From the IMG/VR virus record IMGVR_UViG_3300031997_000070, positions 1 to 23,166 of that record: a stretch of DNA of 23,166 nt. One strand, given 5' to 3'. Both the position numbers and the translations under genes were made by a program. Source of the DNA: a virus. Positions 7,962 through 15,769 of the stretch are shown in pieces; position 1 is the first letter of the stretch; each line of letters starts with the position of its first letter. The notes below the pieces were generated by a model. It was not told where the DNA came from. It ran no database searches and was given only the letters and a program-made list of their open reading frames with translations.

Positions 7962-8786
7962 ATGATCAAGCCTGCCCCGTCGCTCTGGCGTGACCTGAAA
8001 CGCGGCCTCGCCGGCCAGGATGTGGCGGCGTGGCAGGCGGTGCTCCGCACGATGCCGCGCCCCGGCGGGTGGACCGATCGTTGGCCCGTCGGGGTGGACG
8101 GGCAATTCGGCCCGATGACAGAGCGGGCCACATCTGCCTTCGAGGCGAAGCACGGCCTTCCCGCGAACGGCGTGGTCGATGCGACGACGCGCACTGTGCT
8201 CGACCCCATGCTGTTCATCGTGCCGGCCCCCGCACCTGTGGCACCGGACGGCCTGCCGCCGATCGCGTTCAGGTCGTCGCGCGACTTCGGCTGGGGCGAC
8301 CGGACGACCATCGACGTGATCGTGCTGCACTCGGCCGAGGTCGGCGAGTTTCATTCAAGCGCCGAAGCGGTCGCGGCTTACTTCAAGGCGCCGGTGAAGC
8401 CTGCCAGCGCGCACTACGTGGTGGACGACGACAGCATCGTGCAGTGCGTGCTCGACAAGGACATCGCGTTCCACGCGCCAGGCGTGAACAAACGGAGCCT
8501 CGGAATCGAGCAGGCGGGCTACGCGAAGCAGACGCGCGACGAGTGGCTCGACCCGTACGGCCAGCGGATGCTGCGGCTCGTGGCAAAGCTCGTCGCCGCG
8601 AAGTGCAAGCAGTACGACATACCGATGGTGTGGCTCACCGTCGCGGAGCTTGTCGCGGGCGGCCGTGGCCTCTGCCAGCACCGCGACGTGACCGCTGCGT
8701 TTCCGAAGTCGAGCCACGGGCACAGCGACTGCGGCCCGAGCTACCCGAAGGACACCGTGCTCCAGTGGATTCAGGAGGCAGCGTGA
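7962..8786 (+). CDS. Endolysin: peptidoglycan-binding domain plus N-acetylmuramoyl-L-alanine amidase
   Basis: 274 residues from ATG 7962. Residues about 12-80 are a peptidoglycan-binding type 1 domain (LKRGLAGQDVAAWQAVL, VDGQFGPMTERATSAFEAKH, LPANGVVDATT). Residues about 100-270 are an Amidase_2 domain, which cuts the bond between N-acetylmuramic acid and L-alanine. Likely zinc ligands are His123 (IVLHSAE), His240 (QHRD) and Asp256 or Cys257 (HSDCGP, where most relatives have DPGP). A central SAHYVVDDDSIVQCV is also typical. There is no signal peptide, so release would need a holin; the small membrane protein at 10471 is a candidate. The stop overlaps the next start (GTGA). Confidence 0.92.
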   Translation: MIKPAPSLWRDLKRGLAGQDVAAWQAVLRTMPRPGGWTDRWPVGVDGQFGPMTERATSAFEAKHGLPANGVVDATTRTVLDPMLFIVPAPAPVAPDGLPPIAFRSSRDFGWGDRTTIDVIVLHSAEVGEFHSSAEAVAAYFKAPVKPASAHYVVDDDSIVQCVLDKDIAFHAPGVNKRSLGIEQAGYAKQTRDEWLDPYGQRMLRLVAKLVAAKCKQYDIPMVWLTVAELVAGGRGLCQHRDVTAAFPKSSHGHSDCGPSYPKDTVLQWIQEAA

Positions 8787-10474
8787 GGGAGTATCAGCCG
8801 AACGATGAGGTAGCCATCGGGCTGTCCTGGGAGTCGCCGGAAGGCACGCGCGAGGTCGTCGGTGAGCGCGATATGCCCGACGGCCGGCACCTGTTCGTGG
8901 TGATGGGGCGCCAGAGCGGTAATCAGCTACTGTCCGAGTCCGACGTGCGTTTCGAGATGCGCCGAGACACGGCGAACCTCACGAGTCGGGCGCGGACGCG
9001 AGGGGAGACGGAGGCACGCGAGGCTACGGAGCGCGAGCGCACATACCTTGACGGTTTCGAGGACACGTTCACTCCGCGGCAGCGGGCAAAGGTGGTCGAG
9101 GCGATCACGCGACAGGTCGGAGTGAACAACGTGTTCGCGTCCCGCCGCGACCATATCCGGCGGCTGGTCCGCGAAGGGTACCGGGTGGCCGTCGTCCCAG
9201 GCGGCGCGCGCGTCTTGCGGAACCCAGCGACGGAGAGCTACTACACCGAGAAGGATCTCACCAAGGCGGCGCTCGACTATGCGGAGTACCTGAGCGCGCG
9301 CGGATACTCGCCGAACGAAGACCAAACATGGCGCGACGTGTACTCGCGGGAGTACAAACAGGCCGAGGGTCGCGGGCTACAATCCTGGCAGGCTCGCGAG
9401 GAGGCAGCGCAGGCCGCGTGGCGCGACTACGAGACGCGGACGGGGCAGCCGGCGCACCTGCGGAACGGCAGCGAGGACGACGTGGTCGCTCGGCGCCTCC
9501 GTCGCGAGCTAGAGGATCTGTCGGAGGCGCAGGCGGCTCCCTCCAGATCGTGGTCAGTCCCTCATTTGCAGGCTGCGCAAGCGCGCACGCGGGATTTCGC
9601 GTTCGCGTGGCGCAAGAGGGTACTCAGCCTCGCTGAATACGGCTTTCTTGCTGAGCGTGTCGTTCCGATCCAGATCGGCCTGGCGCGTCGAAAGGCCGTC
9701 TATCACGTCTTTTCAGTGGACGGAGCGGACCGCTATGCCGTAGCCCCTGGCACAACGCCGAGCGCCAGCTATCGCGAGGTCACCGATGAGGATCTGGATG
9801 GTAAGTCGTTCGAGGACTGGGCGCGAGTGCACCTGTCTCTCTCGCCGGGTTTTACGCTGGAGGAGAGCGCGAGTACGCCGACGTGCCCCGAGTGCCTGTA
9901 CGAGCACCGGACCGGGAATGTCGCGCCGGTGGACCACTCGTGCGAGAGCGATGGCGAGCCGTACCGGCGCATCGGACACAAGCCGAACGCGGGGCACGCG
10001 AGCGCCCAGCGCGACGCCTGGAACGAAGATGTGCGGCGCGCGCTGACGAGCGCCGGTCACGGCAATCGACCGTTTTCCGTGCGCGAGCTAACGGAGCGCC
10101 TGCAAGGGCGCATCTCGTCAAACGACGTGCGTTATCAAGTCTCCAGGCTGGCGCGCGCGGGGTACATCACGTTCGACGAATCGGGGACGATCGGCATCAC
10201 GAATCTCGGTTGGAATTGGATTGAAGGCGCGCCGCACCAGGCCAGCAACGCCAGCGGCTACTACGTTTGGGTGCTGGCCCGCGGATCGAACGCTCCGCTC
10301 GCCGAGGGCCCGTGGGGCCCGTACGACACCCTGGAGAGCGCCAAGACATTCGCGCGCATCGGCGCCACCGAGGGTGCTCACGATCGCGCGGTGAGCACCG
10401 GGCTCGACCCGAAGGCGCCGAGCTTTCAGATCGTGCGGCGGTACGAGGCCGGCACGGGCGAGCGACTGCTGTGA
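8783..10474 (+). CDS. Multidomain hypothetical protein with zinc motif and winged helix
   Basis: 563 residues from GTG 8783 (GTGA overlap; AGGAGG 4 nt upstream); the longer open frame back to 8030 is shadow of the amidase gene. Visible parts: a charged N-terminal half (residues about 60-135) with FEDTFTPRQRAKVVEAI and SRRDHIRRLVREGYRV, which looks helical; a CPEC ... HSC cluster (from Cys368), a candidate zinc site; a winged-helix-like segment (about residues 415-480, FSVRELTERLQGRISSNDVR, then LARAGYITF); and a C-terminal alpha/beta domain (about 485-563, GPYDTLESAKTFARI, then HDRAV, then IVRRYEAGTG) of a kind I associate with environmental phage proteins. No catalytic motif is recognised. 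The fusion of apparent DNA-binding and accessory modules inside a lysis cluster is odd. Confidence 0.75.
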   Translation: MREYQPNDEVAIGLSWESPEGTREVVGERDMPDGRHLFVVMGRQSGNQLLSESDVRFEMRRDTANLTSRARTRGETEAREATERERTYLDGFEDTFTPRQRAKVVEAITRQVGVNNVFASRRDHIRRLVREGYRVAVVPGGARVLRNPATESYYTEKDLTKAALDYAEYLSARGYSPNEDQTWRDVYSREYKQAEGRGLQSWQAREEAAQAAWRDYETRTGQPAHLRNGSEDDVVARRLRRELEDLSEAQAAPSRSWSVPHLQAAQARTRDFAFAWRKRVLSLAEYGFLAERVVPIQIGLARRKAVYHVFSVDGADRYAVAPGTTPSASYREVTDEDLDGKSFEDWARVHLSLSPGFTLEESASTPTCPECLYEHRTGNVAPVDHSCESDGEPYRRIGHKPNAGHASAQRDAWNEDVRRALTSAGHGNRPFSVRELTERLQGRISSNDVRYQVSRLARAGYITFDESGTIGITNLGWNWIEGAPHQASNASGYYVWVLARGSNAPLAEGPWGPYDTLESAKTFARIGATEGAHDRAVSTGLDPKAPSFQIVRRYEAGTGERLL

Positions 10475-10791
10475 GCGTGCTCGTCGCCCGCAACGCATCC
10501 GAGCAGCACGCCGCTGTGGTGGACCGCGACACCGCGATGCACGCGGGCGTCGGCGTGGCGGCTGGAGCGCTGGGGATCAGCGTGACCGCCGCGGTGCTCG
10601 CCTCGCTCGGCGTGGAGTTTGCGTACCTCGCGACGAAGCGCGGGGCTCGCCGCGCTGCGTTCGACAAAGTAGAGCCGGCAAGCTCGATCGCCAACCACGC
10701 CGCGGACGTGGTCGCGACGGTCGGCGGAGTGTACGTCGGCCGCTGGATCGTGCGGCGGTACGGGGCTGGCAGCGGTAGTGGGTCACTTTGA
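10471..10791 (+). CDS. Small membrane protein, holin candidate
   Basis: 106 residues from GTG 10471 (GTGA overlap with the preceding stop). The frame extends upstream to 10267 only as Arg-rich shadow. A long hydrophobic segment (residues about 28-52, GVGVAAGALGISVTAAVLAS) is followed by a basic stretch (TKRGARRAAFDK) and a second weaker hydrophobic helix (VVATVGGVYVGRWIV), then a basic tail. Two helices, a small size and a place two genes after an endolysin fit a holin, but a virion or other membrane role is equally compatible with the sequence. Confidence 0.6.
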   Translation: MSVLVARNASEQHAAVVDRDTAMHAGVGVAAGALGISVTAAVLASLGVEFAYLATKRGARRAAFDKVEPASSIANHAADVVATVGGVYVGRWIVRRYGAGSGSGSL

Positions 10792-10819
10792 GTTTTCCCA
10801 GCCTCGCAAGGTAATTGAC

Positions 10820-11899
10820 ATGCGCCTCCGTGATCATGCGCTCCGTAACCCACCGGTTCACACGACGCCAGACGAAGTGATCCAGACGGATGTCTACGTG
10901 CCACAGGTGGGTGACCGCCATGAGATCACGGCGCCGTCGATGTACCCATTCGATGCTGTCGTTACCAGCGTGAATGGATCGAAGGCCGCGGTTGCTCGCG
11001 CCGATCCCGGTGGAGAACCGAGCGCCTACGGCGTGACAATGCCAGCGGCGTCGGTAGCTCACTTCGTCAATGATCTGCGTGGGCACGTCTACAGCCAGTA
11101 CGCTTCCGGCTATCCGGTCATCGACGCTGTCACGCAAGGTGACGCCGAATTTCTCGGCAAGGGCGACGACGGGCTCGTCTTCCTCATCGACACCTCAGAA
11201 GGCGAGGTCGTTGTGAAGGTATCGACAACCGTACCATTCCAGCCGTTCAACCCGAACCACCTGACTCCGCGCGAAGCCGCCAACAGGCTCTCGGAGCAGC
11301 AGGCCACAAGCGAGTCGATGCGAGCCGACGGGGTTCCAGGGATTCTTCCTTCGACTTTCGTCATGCACGGTGACAAGGGCTTCATGGTCAAGCCGTACGT
11401 CGAAATACCAGATCACCTGACGCGCGCTCAGCTTGACGAGGTAGCAGCCTCGGTCGAGGCCGCGCACAAGGCTGGCTGGGCGTTTCACGATTCTCTACAG
11501 GTTGGTCTATGGAAGGGCCACGTCTATCATTTCGACACCGGCAAGGTTGAGCAGGTCGGCGTCGGCAAACGCACTGACCCCGACGATTGGCACTCCGATG
11601 CGTATAACGACGTGGAGAGTCTTAAGCGTCTGTTCTCCGACAACGACGAGCGCTATTTGACCAAAACCGAGCAACAAAACCCGATTAAGGAGTTCGAGGC
11701 GCTGTATGGCTTGGATGTTCGGAGCCTGGATCGCGAACAACGCAGCAAGTACCGAGGGCTCGTTCTGCGACTTGCTCACAAGATCAAGTTGTTCCTGCGA
11801 AACCATCCCGGTGAGGACCATGGTTTCTGGTCAGAAATACCCGAGTACGCCGACGATGAGAAGCGTGAGATGATGAACCGACTCAAGGAGCCAACGTAG
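10820..11899 (+). CDS. Putative protein-kinase-like protein
   Basis: 359 residues. ATG 10820 has AAGG 8 nt upstream; GTG 10778 in frame adds 14 residues and would overlap the preceding gene. Residues about 110-245 carry a degenerate kinase signature: Gly-rich loop GKGDDGLVF (113-121), an invariant-Lys-like strand VVVKV (Lys133), a possible helix-C Glu (REAANR, Glu152), a hinge region (FMVKPYVEIP), a catalytic-loop-like FHDSLQVG (His223-Asp224) and a DFG-like HFDTG (Asp239). The expected Asn of the catalytic loop is not obvious. N-terminal about 100 residues and the C-terminal 110 residues (helical, charged) are unassigned. It could phosphorylate a host or phage target, a small molecule, or be a pseudokinase. 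Confidence 0.6.
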   Translation: MRLRDHALRNPPVHTTPDEVIQTDVYVPQVGDRHEITAPSMYPFDAVVTSVNGSKAAVARADPGGEPSAYGVTMPAASVAHFVNDLRGHVYSQYASGYPVIDAVTQGDAEFLGKGDDGLVFLIDTSEGEVVVKVSTTVPFQPFNPNHLTPREAANRLSEQQATSESMRADGVPGILPSTFVMHGDKGFMVKPYVEIPDHLTRAQLDEVAASVEAAHKAGWAFHDSLQVGLWKGHVYHFDTGKVEQVGVGKRTDPDDWHSDAYNDVESLKRLFSDNDERYLTKTEQQNPIKEFEALYGLDVRSLDREQRSKYRGLVLRLAHKIKLFLRNHPGEDHGFWSEIPEYADDEKREMMNRLKEPT

Positions 11900-11926
11900 G
11901 GACTCACCGCCTCGGCAGCAGTGCTG

Positions 11927-11955
11927 TTGCGCCGGGAGCCTGACTGTGCGACTGT
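11927..11955 (+). promoter_or_regulatory. Weak predicted promoter for the glycosylation island
   Basis: -35-like TTGCGC (11927-11932), 17 bp, and a poor -10, GACTGT (11950-11955). ATG 11963 follows after 7 nt, the same geometry as the better sites of this family. The -35 matches the one upstream of the endolysin exactly. The weak -10 lowers confidence. Confidence 0.4.
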
Positions 11956-11962
11956 TGCTGGC

Positions 11963-12613
11963 ATGACGACGGCAGCGCCGACCCTTGGCGTGTTCGTACA
12001 GAGCCACTCGGGCAGGGAGCCGGTGCTGCGTGGGTTGCAAGCGTCCCTGGAAGCGTCCGATGTGGGGACCGACTACCGCGTGATGATGCACCCGTCGGGG
12101 GTGACCGTGGTGGAGCACTTCTTCGGAGTGCTCGGCGCCATGCGCGACTCTGATACGGACCTCGTGCTGCGCCTGGAGGACGACGCGCTCGTGAACCGCC
12201 ATCTGCGGCACAATCTCACGACGTGGCCAGCCATCCACCGCCCAGACTTCGGCGCCGGCTGGGCTATGAGCCCGCCGCTCAGTATCCACGACATCATTTT
12301 CCAGAAGCGGTGCGACAACCCGGTGCGCCGGAAGCGCCTAATTCCGATCTGCGTGGCGGTGATGTTCTGGCGCCGTGACATGGAGTCGGTGATCGAAGGC
12401 TGCAAGCGGTGGTTCCAGCAGCGCGGCGGCAACGCGATGGACTTTGCGTTCAGCACGGCAGTCGTGGACTCTGGCAGGTTGAACTATCTGCACGACCCGT
12501 GTATTGCGGAACACCGGATGCAGGTGCCGAGCACGCTAAACCACACGATCAAGAGCGCGGACACGGCGCGCGGTATCTACCGGCCCGAGTGGCGCCGAGC
12601 GGAGCAGGTATGA
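11963..12613 (+). CDS. Putative glycosyltransferase
   Basis: 216 residues from ATG 11963; GTG 11921 in the same frame is possible but would sit in the intergenic promoter region. Residues about 65-80 contain LVLRLEDDALVNRHL, an acidic DxD-like site for nucleotide-sugar binding following a hydrophobic strand, as in GT-A fold enzymes. VAVMFWRRDMESVIEG and MDFAFSTAVV fit a two-domain sugar transferase. It lacks the N-terminal IVDNGG region and the RxIIDYIYxR tail of the three following transferases, so it is a distinct subfamily. It opens the island and overlaps the next start (ATGA). The sugar and acceptor are unknown; fibre protein is an attractive acceptor by location. Confidence 0.7.
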   Translation: MTTAAPTLGVFVQSHSGREPVLRGLQASLEASDVGTDYRVMMHPSGVTVVEHFFGVLGAMRDSDTDLVLRLEDDALVNRHLRHNLTTWPAIHRPDFGAGWAMSPPLSIHDIIFQKRCDNPVRRKRLIPICVAVMFWRRDMESVIEGCKRWFQQRGGNAMDFAFSTAVVDSGRLNYLHDPCIAEHRMQVPSTLNHTIKSADTARGIYRPEWRRAEQV

Positions 12614-13347
12614 AGCTCGGAATTCCAACCCTACGCCGGTACGATCTGTTGCAGCGTCTGCTCGACTCCGCGGAGCGGGGAACGGTGAAGCCGACCGGCT
12701 ACATCATCGTGGACAACGGCGGAGAGGCGGCGGCGCGGCTCAGACTCCCACCAAGCGCCGATCTGGTGACGCCGGGGAAGAACCTGGGAGTCGCGGCATC
12801 GTGGAACCTGATGCTGGATCTGGCTGGTGATGAGCCGCTCGCTATCGCGAATGATGACATGACCATGGGCGCCGCGACATTTGGTGCCATGCAGGACGCT
12901 CTCAATCGGGTGCCATTTGCGCTGCTTGTCTCGGACTGGCGATTCCCGTGGATCCTGTTTGCTCAGACGCGCGAGTGCACCGAGCGTGTTGGCTACTACG
13001 ACGAGAACTTCTTTCCGGCGTACTGGGAGGACATTGACTACAAGCGTCGTCTCAAGCTGTCGGGCATCGGCGTGCAGTGCGTCCACGCGGAGCACTCGCA
13101 CGTTGGTTCCGCGTCGGGGGGATCACCAGAGGGACGGCGGGGTATGGATTACGGGCGCGGGTACTACAGGCTTAAGTGGGGCGGTCCAGCGGAAGTGCGC
13201 GGCGGATGGGATGCGCACGGCCGAGAGTGCTGGACTGAGCCGTTCAACGGCAAGCCGCCGCCAGGGTGGAGCCTGCGCGCAGTGGCGCAGCCGTGGTCGA
13301 TTCCATTGCCTGGTCGGACAATCATCGACCACATCTACAACCGGTAA
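12610..13347 (+). CDS. Family 2-like glycosyltransferase A
   Basis: 245 residues from ATG 12610 (ATGA overlap; GGAGCAGG just upstream). The fold is GT-A family 2-like: MKLGIPTLRRYDLLQRLL start, YIIVDNGG (31-38), PGKNLGVAASWN (55-66), an acidic IANDD site (79-83), and FPAYWEDIDYKRRLKLSG (about 137-155), where the Glu-Asp pair is typical for the catalytic base region. It ends in GRTIIDHIYNR. It is a clear paralogue of the gene at 13355, including at the nucleotide level at the start, and of the N-terminal half of 19011. All probably arose by local duplication. Confidence 0.82.
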   Translation: MKLGIPTLRRYDLLQRLLDSAERGTVKPTGYIIVDNGGEAAARLRLPPSADLVTPGKNLGVAASWNLMLDLAGDEPLAIANDDMTMGAATFGAMQDALNRVPFALLVSDWRFPWILFAQTRECTERVGYYDENFFPAYWEDIDYKRRLKLSGIGVQCVHAEHSHVGSASGGSPEGRRGMDYGRGYYRLKWGGPAEVRGGWDAHGRECWTEPFNGKPPPGWSLRAVAQPWSIPLPGRTIIDHIYNR

Positions 13348-13354
13348 ACGGCCC

Positions 13355-14038
13355 ATGAAGCTCGGCGTGCCCACGTTGAACCGCTACGATCTGCTGCAAC
13401 GCCTGCTCGACTCGGCGGAGCGTGGCAGCGTGAAGCCGGACGGCTACATCATCGTGGACAACGGCGGGAAGGCGCGCGCTCGACTGCGGCTGCCGCCGAA
13501 CGTGCAGGTCATCGAGCCCGGCAGGAACCTCGGCGTCGCGGCAAGCTGGAACCTGCTTCTCGACGCGGCGGGTGACGAGCCGATCGTGATCAGCAACGAC
13601 GACCTCACCCTCGGCCACGAGGCGTTTGCAGCGCTGAGCGCTGCTGCGATGGCGCACCCGCTGGTTACCGTGGGCGACTGGGCGCTGTTCGCTCAGGCGC
13701 CGGAGTGCACCCGCGTGGTCGGCTACTACGACGAGTCATTCTACCCCGCGTACTACGAGGACACCGACTACGCCTACCGGATGCGGCTTTGCGGCTTTCC
13801 GCGCCACAACGTGCACGTCGAGGCGACGCACGTGGGGTCGGCGACGATCAAGGCGGCGCCGCACCTGAACGTGGGGCGCTCGGGCCCTTACTACCACGCC
13901 AAGTGGGGCGGCCCGCCGGGGCATGAGCGCTTCACCGTGCCGTTCGGCGGTAGCCCCCCGGAGGGGTGGGGGCTACGCTCGCCGACGTGGACGCTGCCAC
14001 GGAAGCTCACTATTATCGACTACATCTACCAGAGGTAA
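13355..14038 (+). CDS. Family 2-like glycosyltransferase B
   Basis: 227 residues from ATG 13355, seven bases after the previous stop. It aligns with the preceding protein over its full length: KPDGYIIVDNGG, PGRNLGVAASWN, ISNDDLTLG (acidic site) and YPAYYEDTDYAYRMRLCG. It lacks the GGWDAHGRECW stretch before the C-terminus, which accounts for its smaller size. It ends in LTIIDYIYQR. The conserved acidic residues are intact, so activity is likely. Substrate is unknown; successive paralogues may add successive sugars of one chain. A strong hairpin (13950-13976) lies inside the coding region. Confidence 0.82.
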   Translation: MKLGVPTLNRYDLLQRLLDSAERGSVKPDGYIIVDNGGKARARLRLPPNVQVIEPGRNLGVAASWNLLLDAAGDEPIVISNDDLTLGHEAFAALSAAAMAHPLVTVGDWALFAQAPECTRVVGYYDESFYPAYYEDTDYAYRMRLCGFPRHNVHVEATHVGSATIKAAPHLNVGRSGPYYHAKWGGPPGHERFTVPFGGSPPEGWGLRSPTWTLPRKLTIIDYIYQR

Positions 14039-14041
14039 CAG

Positions 14042-14815
14042 ATGGCAACCCTCCGACTTGGGATCGTTACATGCCAACCTGAGTTAGCTCAGGAGGCAGC
14101 GCGTCGCGCAAAAGAAATGGCGCACCAGCCCTTGCCGGTGGCAGTGGTATTCAACGGCTGCACACCGACGGACGGGTTCGACTATGCGACGGCTCTGCCC
14201 GAGAACGTCGGACAGGTGCAGGGCCTGCACACGCTGTGGTCGATGTGGGAGGCTCCGCATGATCCAGGGGACATTCTGGCCCTGATCCACGACGATGTGC
14301 ACCTTCTCCAAAAGGGCTGGGACGACGCGATCCGGGCGGTCATGGCGGATCCGAATGTGCTGCTCACTGGATTCGGCGGAGCAACCGGACTCTCGTTGAA
14401 ACCCAACCACCTCCACCGACAGGACTTCGTGTCGAACCTAGTGGACGCAGAAATCCACGGCCGACGTATCGACGTTCCAGCGCGCGTCGCGGTTCTCGAC
14501 TCGTTCGCGATGATCGCTCGGCTGACGTTCCTCGACGACCTCGGGGGCTTCGAGTGGTGGCCGTTTCCGTATCACTGCATCGACTACGCATTGTCGCTGG
14601 AAGTGATGCGTCGGGGGGCCCAAACATGGGTGGTTCCTGTTCGCTGCGCGCACCTGAGCGGCCGCACAGCAAACAGTGGCGCCTACGCCGCCTTGGCAGC
14701 GCGCTACGGGGGCACCGATGCCGTGCTGCGGAACGGTCTACGGAAGCTCTACGACGACTACCACGATGTGCTGCCAGGGAAGCGCAGCATCATCGACTAC
14801 ATCTACGGGCGCTGA
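14042..14815 (+). CDS. Glycosyltransferase-like protein C
   Basis: 257 residues from ATG 14042, with AGAGG inside the end of the previous gene as ribosome site. The order is LRLGIVTCQPELAQEAARRA, then PVAVVFNGCTPTDGF, then ILALIHDDVHLLQKGWDDAI, where the HDD is the DxD-like site, then FPYHCIDYALSLEVMRRG. The general plan follows GT-A enzymes, but the sequence is distant from the two preceding paralogues. It shares their C-terminal signature (KRSIIDYIYGR). The stop is 3 nt from the stop of the convergent minus-strand gene, with no visible terminator. Confidence 0.78.
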   Translation: MATLRLGIVTCQPELAQEAARRAKEMAHQPLPVAVVFNGCTPTDGFDYATALPENVGQVQGLHTLWSMWEAPHDPGDILALIHDDVHLLQKGWDDAIRAVMADPNVLLTGFGGATGLSLKPNHLHRQDFVSNLVDAEIHGRRIDVPARVAVLDSFAMIARLTFLDDLGGFEWWPFPYHCIDYALSLEVMRRGAQTWVVPVRCAHLSGRTANSGAYAALAARYGGTDAVLRNGLRKLYDDYHDVLPGKRSIIDYIYGR

Positions 14816-14818
14816 CTC

Positions 14819-15769
14819 TCACCGCGCGCCGATGCGCGTGTCCACTTCGTCGTACTCGCCCTTCTCGGCGGAGGAACGGAAGCTCTCCGAAAGCTGGCGC
14901 GCGGCCTCCCTTCGTGTCGCCACGCTGAACATCTGGTTCCACGGCAGCGACGAGCGGTTCTCCTGCACGTAGCGGCGGGCGCCAGACTCGGTGAGGTACT
15001 CAAACAGCCGCACGGCCTGCGCGGGGTCGTACGTGCCCTTGCGGAACTTGCGGAGCGCGTTCAAGAGCACGCTGCGGCCCTGCCCGTGCGGGCCGTCGAG
15101 CGACAGGTCGGCCGTGTTCTCGATGAACAGCACCAGATCGGTCGCGGCGTGACGGTCCATTTCGGCGGGGGCGTACGGCGCGTTAGGCGTATGCCCTCGC
15201 TCGTACTGCCGCTCCCACTCCCGGTTGCAGTAGTAGCAGGTGCTGTCCGTCACGGACGGGACGAGCGTTGCGGCGTGGGCCTCCTCGCCGCATAGGGTGT
15301 GGCCAGCGTGTCCGGGCAGGTGTAGCGCGCGGCCGGAGGAGTGCCCGGCGTTCGGCTCGTGGTGAGCCGCGGAGCGCTGCGCCTGCTGCGCATCGTAGTC
15401 GTACAGGAAGATGGCTTTCGCCGCCTCCTCGTCATTCCGGTCGAGAGCCTCGACAAGGCGCTGCGCGGCTTCGGGGATCGAGTAGGGACGGTGTCGCTTG
15501 GCCTTGCCGCCCCCGGACAGTCTCTGCGCCTGGTCGTAGGACTGCCGGGATAGCTCCGCGATGATGCGCTTGGCCTTCTCGCGCCACGACACGTCGTTCA
15601 CCGCGAAGTGGTGCGGCTGCGCGTAGCTCTCCCGCTGCGCCTCGGGCTCGAACGGGCGCTCCTGCTCACGGTGACGGGCTTCCTCCATGTGGACCCTGCG
15701 GCGGATTCGGTCGGGGGTGCCTTCAGGCCGGCCGGGACGCTTCGACGTGTGTGTGGGAACGTAGCGCAT
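14819..15769 (-). CDS. Minus-strand protein with zinc-binding-like centre
   Basis: 316 residues; the only minus-strand gene in the window. N-terminal 40 residues are Arg-rich (RPGRPEGTPDRIRRR), which looks like a nucleic-acid-binding tail. The centre has an H-x(3)-H-x(2)-H-x(2)-C ... C-x(2)-C cluster (His150-Cys160, Cys178, Cys181), a plausible single-zinc site. The C-terminal domain (about residues 232-316) has KFRKGTYDPAQAVRLFEYL, RRYVQEN and TRREAARQLSES, a layout I associate with phage proteins of unknown function. Its start (ATG complement at 15767-15769) lies 7 nt after a -10 of the local promoter family. Its start overlaps the first possible start of the divergent methyltransferase. 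It interrupts the glycosylation island and may be an independently expressed moron-like insertion. Confidence 0.75.
   Translation of the reverse strand: MRYVPTHTSKRPGRPEGTPDRIRRRVHMEEARHREQERPFEPEAQRESYAQPHHFAVNDVSWREKAKRIIAELSRQSYDQAQRLSGGGKAKRHRPYSIPEAAQRLVEALDRNDEEAAKAIFLYDYDAQQAQRSAAHHEPNAGHSSGRALHLPGHAGHTLCGEEAHAATLVPSVTDSTCYYCNREWERQYERGHTPNAPYAPAEMDRHAATDLVLFIENTADLSLDGPHGQGRSVLLNALRKFRKGTYDPAQAVRLFEYLTESGARRYVQENRSSLPWNQMFSVATRREAARQLSESFRSSAEKGEYDEVDTRIGAR

Noticed and set aside
8030-8782. Upstream extension of the 8783 gene back to 8030
   Set aside because: The extension lies entirely within the amidase gene in another frame and is Arg-rich shadow; the GTGA overlap and AGGAGG support GTG 8783.
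13950-13976. Strong hairpin with a 9-bp stem (GTAGCCCCC and GGGGGCTAC)
   Set aside because: It lies inside the coding region of glycosyltransferase B, has no T-run after it, and the codons are needed for the protein, so it is not called a terminator.
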